This document shows, one piece after another, positions 7,608 to 8,895 of a stretch of DNA of 8,895 bases. Each line of letters opens with the position of its first letter. Positions within the stretch are counted from its first letter, which is position 1. The notes under the pieces are model-generated. The model worked only from the letters and a program-made list of their open reading frames with translations, ran no database searches and was not told the origin of the DNA. The DNA is from Dysgonamonadaceae bacterium. GTDB lineage: Bacteria > Bacteroidota > Bacteroidia > Bacteroidales > Azobacteroidaceae. Both the position numbers and the translations under genes were made by a program. The stretch covers positions 1 through 8,895 of the forward strand of contig JAITTA010000205.1 in NCBI GenBank assembly GCA_031287395.1, in the 5' to 3' direction.

Positions 7608-8483
7608 CTATAATTTATAGAAAAACCGTTTCCACCGGTATTTTCCGCTAACAGGATCTTTTGATTTCCAGATTAACCAGGCCTTTCCGATAATATGATC
7701 TTCCGGCAATAAACCCCAATAACGCGAGTCTTTGGAATCCCAAATCCAATCACCCGCCATGAAATAATAATTTTGTTTGAAAGAATAGGCCTTCAAGGCC
7801 TGACCATCGAGACAGACCTGTCCGGAATCGATACTGATTTTCTTATCCGTCTCATACTCTATCAGGTTCCGGTACAAGCGATAATTGATTGTATCGAGGG
7901 TTATCCGGTCGCCTGCCCGCGGAACATACAACGGGCCAAATTTTTTTATGTTCCAATTGTAATGAATCGTATCGAAAGGAAAACATTGATAAGTCCCGGG
8001 AATTATTTCCTCCTTTTTCTTTTTGGATAACTGCTGCTGATAGGGGAAATAACCCAAGGTATCGGAAACACCCTTTACTTTATAAATAGCATGATCGATA
8101 AAAACAGTATCTCCCGGAATAGCCAGACAACGCTTGACATAAACAACATTCAAATCCATTTCAATTTTGTTCCAGTTGTGAGCATAAAGGAAATTAAAAA
8201 CCAGGACATCATTCCGTTTAACCGGTCGGACTCCCTTAAATCTTCGTGTTTCCACCTTTTTCCCTTTCAAAAAATCAAAATTTTTATATACCCTCGGACC
8301 GGGAACCAGTTTATTTACCAGAATATAATCTCCGGCCTCGATGGCAGGAACCATGGATAAAGAAGGTACTTTAAAAGATGCAAACAGAAAAATACGCAAG
8401 GAAAGGGCGAAGGAAACCGAAATAATAATCACCAACATTCCTTGAAGAATCACTTTTAGTATTTGTTTTAATCTTTTCAACAT
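7608..8483 (-). CDS. lepB: Type I signal peptidase (S26 family)
   Basis: An inner-membrane serine protease that removes signal peptides of exported proteins, 291 residues from ATG 8483. A short basic N-terminus (MLKRLKQILK) precedes one membrane segment at about 12-36. Box B is PSLSMVPAI with nucleophile Ser43; box C is GDYILVNK; box D ends VYVKRCLAIPGD with general-base Lys117; box E is GDWIWDSKDSRYWG (244-257), followed by LPEDHIIGKAWLIW. A larger insertion, about 130-235, separates boxes D and E. Box E differs from the common GDN-xx-NS-x-DSRYWG by Trp and Asp at the two Asn places, while the DSRYWG core is kept. Reading could begin earlier at a TTG (8549), but this would place an 11-bp tandem repeat in frame as LLYGCY repeats, so ATG 8483 is preferred. 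It lies 75 bases downstream of a TPR gene in the same direction and converges with the broken phosphoesterase. It may be an accessory paralogue instead of the housekeeping enzyme. Confidence 0.92.
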   Translation of the reverse strand: MLKRLKQILKVILQGMLVIIISVSFALSLRIFLFASFKVPSLSMVPAIEAGDYILVNKLVPGPRVYKNFDFLKGKKVETRRFKGVRPVKRNDVLVFNFLYAHNWNKIEMDLNVVYVKRCLAIPGDTVFIDHAIYKVKGVSDTLGYFPYQQQLSKKKKEEIIPGTYQCFPFDTIHYNWNIKKFGPLYVPRAGDRITLDTINYRLYRNLIEYETDKKISIDSGQVCLDGQALKAYSFKQNYYFMAGDWIWDSKDSRYWGLLPEDHIIGKAWLIWKSKDPVSGKYRWKRFFYKL

Positions 8484-8510
8484 AAAACGAATCTGCCAAT
8501 ACACCAATTC

Positions 8511-8558
8511 ATAACAACCGTATAACAAAGTATAACAACCATATAACAATCGTATAAC
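8511..8558. repeat. 11-bp direct tandem repeat upstream of the signal peptidase gene
   Basis: Four adjoining units with the plus-strand consensus ATAACAACCGT: 8511-8521 exact, 8522-8531 (ATAACAAAGT, one base shorter), 8532-8542 (ATAACAACCAT), 8543-8553 (ATAACAATCGT), and a partial unit ATAAC at 8554-8558 reaching the stop codon of the upstream TPR gene. It fills most of the 75-base gap between the two minus-strand genes. Read on the minus strand it is GTTATA-rich. Copy-number change by slippage would alter the spacing in front of the signal peptidase start; a regulatory role is speculation. Confidence 0.75.
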
Positions 8559-8895
8559 CTAAAACTTACAACCTAAAAGCCTCTTCATTTCCCTTCTCAT
8601 TTCTTCAACCGCCGTAGAATGTACTTTCGGTTCCTTAGTCAATACAATGGAAGCCATTTTTCCGGCTTTTTCCTTTTGTCCGGATTCGAGGTACATTTTT
8701 GCCAGCAAATAGTACGGATACATCCGGTTCGGGACAATATGAGTCGCTTTCAAGAAGCATTTTTCCGCTTCCCCATACCGTTTCAATGCCTGGTGATTTT
8801 TCCCCATAATATTGTACAGCATCGGGTCGCAATCGATTCGTACCGCTTTCTGTAAAACGCAATTGGAAGCCTCATATTGTTCCGATTTGGAAAGA
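8559..8895 (-). CDS. C-terminal part of a TPR protein, possibly an O-antigen-ligase-like membrane protein
   Basis: The last 111 codons of a protein that enters from the right edge and ends GCKF with TAG at 8559-8561. It contains tetratricopeptide-type helix pairs: EQYEASNCVLQKAVRIDCDP, then LYNIMGKNHQALKRYGEAEK and CFLKATHIVPNRMYPYYLLA, then KMYLESGQKEKAGKMASIVL. The ending VPNRMYPYYLLAKMY ... KVHSTAVEEMRREMKRLL resembles, as I recall it, the C-terminal TPR tail of Bacteroidota proteins annotated as O-antigen ligase / Wzy-like membrane proteins; the membrane part would lie outside the window, so only 'TPR protein' is directly supported. An internal ATG at 8822 is not the true start because the frame remains open with TPR-like sequence to the edge. 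It is probably co-transcribed with the signal peptidase gene that follows 75 bases later. Confidence 0.8.
   Translation of the reverse strand, partial: LSKSEQYEASNCVLQKAVRIDCDPMLYNIMGKNHQALKRYGEAEKCFLKATHIVPNRMYPYYLLAKMYLESGQKEKAGKMASIVLTKEPKVHSTAVEEMRREMKRLLGCKF

Noticed and set aside
7608..7620. CTATA-ATT-TATAG as a bidirectional terminator between the convergent genes
   Set aside because: The stem is only 5 bp and AT-only apart from one pair; too weak to call although the position would suit a terminator.
7773..8360. Three plus-strand open frames opposite the signal peptidase gene
   Set aside because: They are antisense to a gene with clear catalytic motifs and show no family resemblance of their own.
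8484..8549. TTG start extending the signal peptidase by 22 residues
   Set aside because: The extension translates an 11-bp tandem repeat into LLYGCY-type repeats before an ATG that directly precedes a normal signal peptidase N-terminus; judged non-coding.
8635..8862. Minus-strand 75-codon frame overlapping the TPR gene end
   Set aside because: The alternative frame has a clear TPR pattern and continues to the window edge; this one has no recognisable features.
1..8895. tRNA, rRNA, CRISPR array, insertion sequence or integrase
   Set aside because: No cloverleaf, spaced repeat array, transposase-like reading frame or terminal inverted repeat pair was seen on either strand.

Overview
The window looks like Bacteroidota (Bacteroidales-type) DNA. 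The evidence is an ECF sigma factor / FecR anti-sigma pair beside a SusC-like TonB-dependent receptor and a SusD-like lipoprotein, AT-rich intergenic DNA without strong Shine-Dalgarno sequences, and a Bacteroidota-type promoter (-33 TTTG, -7 TAnnTTTG) in front of the sigma gene. No narrower taxonomic placement can be made from the sequence alone.

Layout. Positions 1-293 (minus) hold the N-terminal part of an ECF sigma-70 factor that runs off the left edge. A 286-base AT-rich divergent intergenic region (294-579) carries its promoter. On the plus strand follow a FecR-type anti-sigma factor (580-1635), a 152-base spacer with two hairpins, an intact SusC-like receptor with an N-terminal STN signalling domain (1788-5219), a SusD-like_2 lipoprotein gene interrupted by one in-frame TAA (5256-6794), and a calcineurin-like metallophosphoesterase gene that has lost an internal segment and changed frame (6796-7592). 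A convergent minus-strand unit closes the window: a type I signal peptidase (7608-8483) and, upstream of it, the C-terminal part of a TPR protein (8559-8895, cut by the right edge), separated by a short spacer with an 11-bp tandem repeat.

How the genes fit together. Sigma, FecR and STN-SusC form a classical trans-envelope relay: ligand binding by the outer-membrane receptor is passed through the STN domain to periplasmic FecR, which controls the cytoplasmic sigma factor. SusC, SusD and the phosphoesterase are tightly spaced and look like one operon for binding, importing and probably dephosphorylating a ligand. No glycoside hydrolase is present in the window, so a classical polysaccharide substrate is not supported; a phosphate-bearing ligand is an inference from the phosphoesterase. 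The most notable observation is selective damage: signalling genes and receptor read through intact, while the binding lipoprotein has a nonsense codon and the enzyme has an internal deletion. The locus appears to be decaying, or the assembly carries errors at these two places. The signal peptidase / TPR unit looks like a separate chromosomal module. I found no wholly new system.
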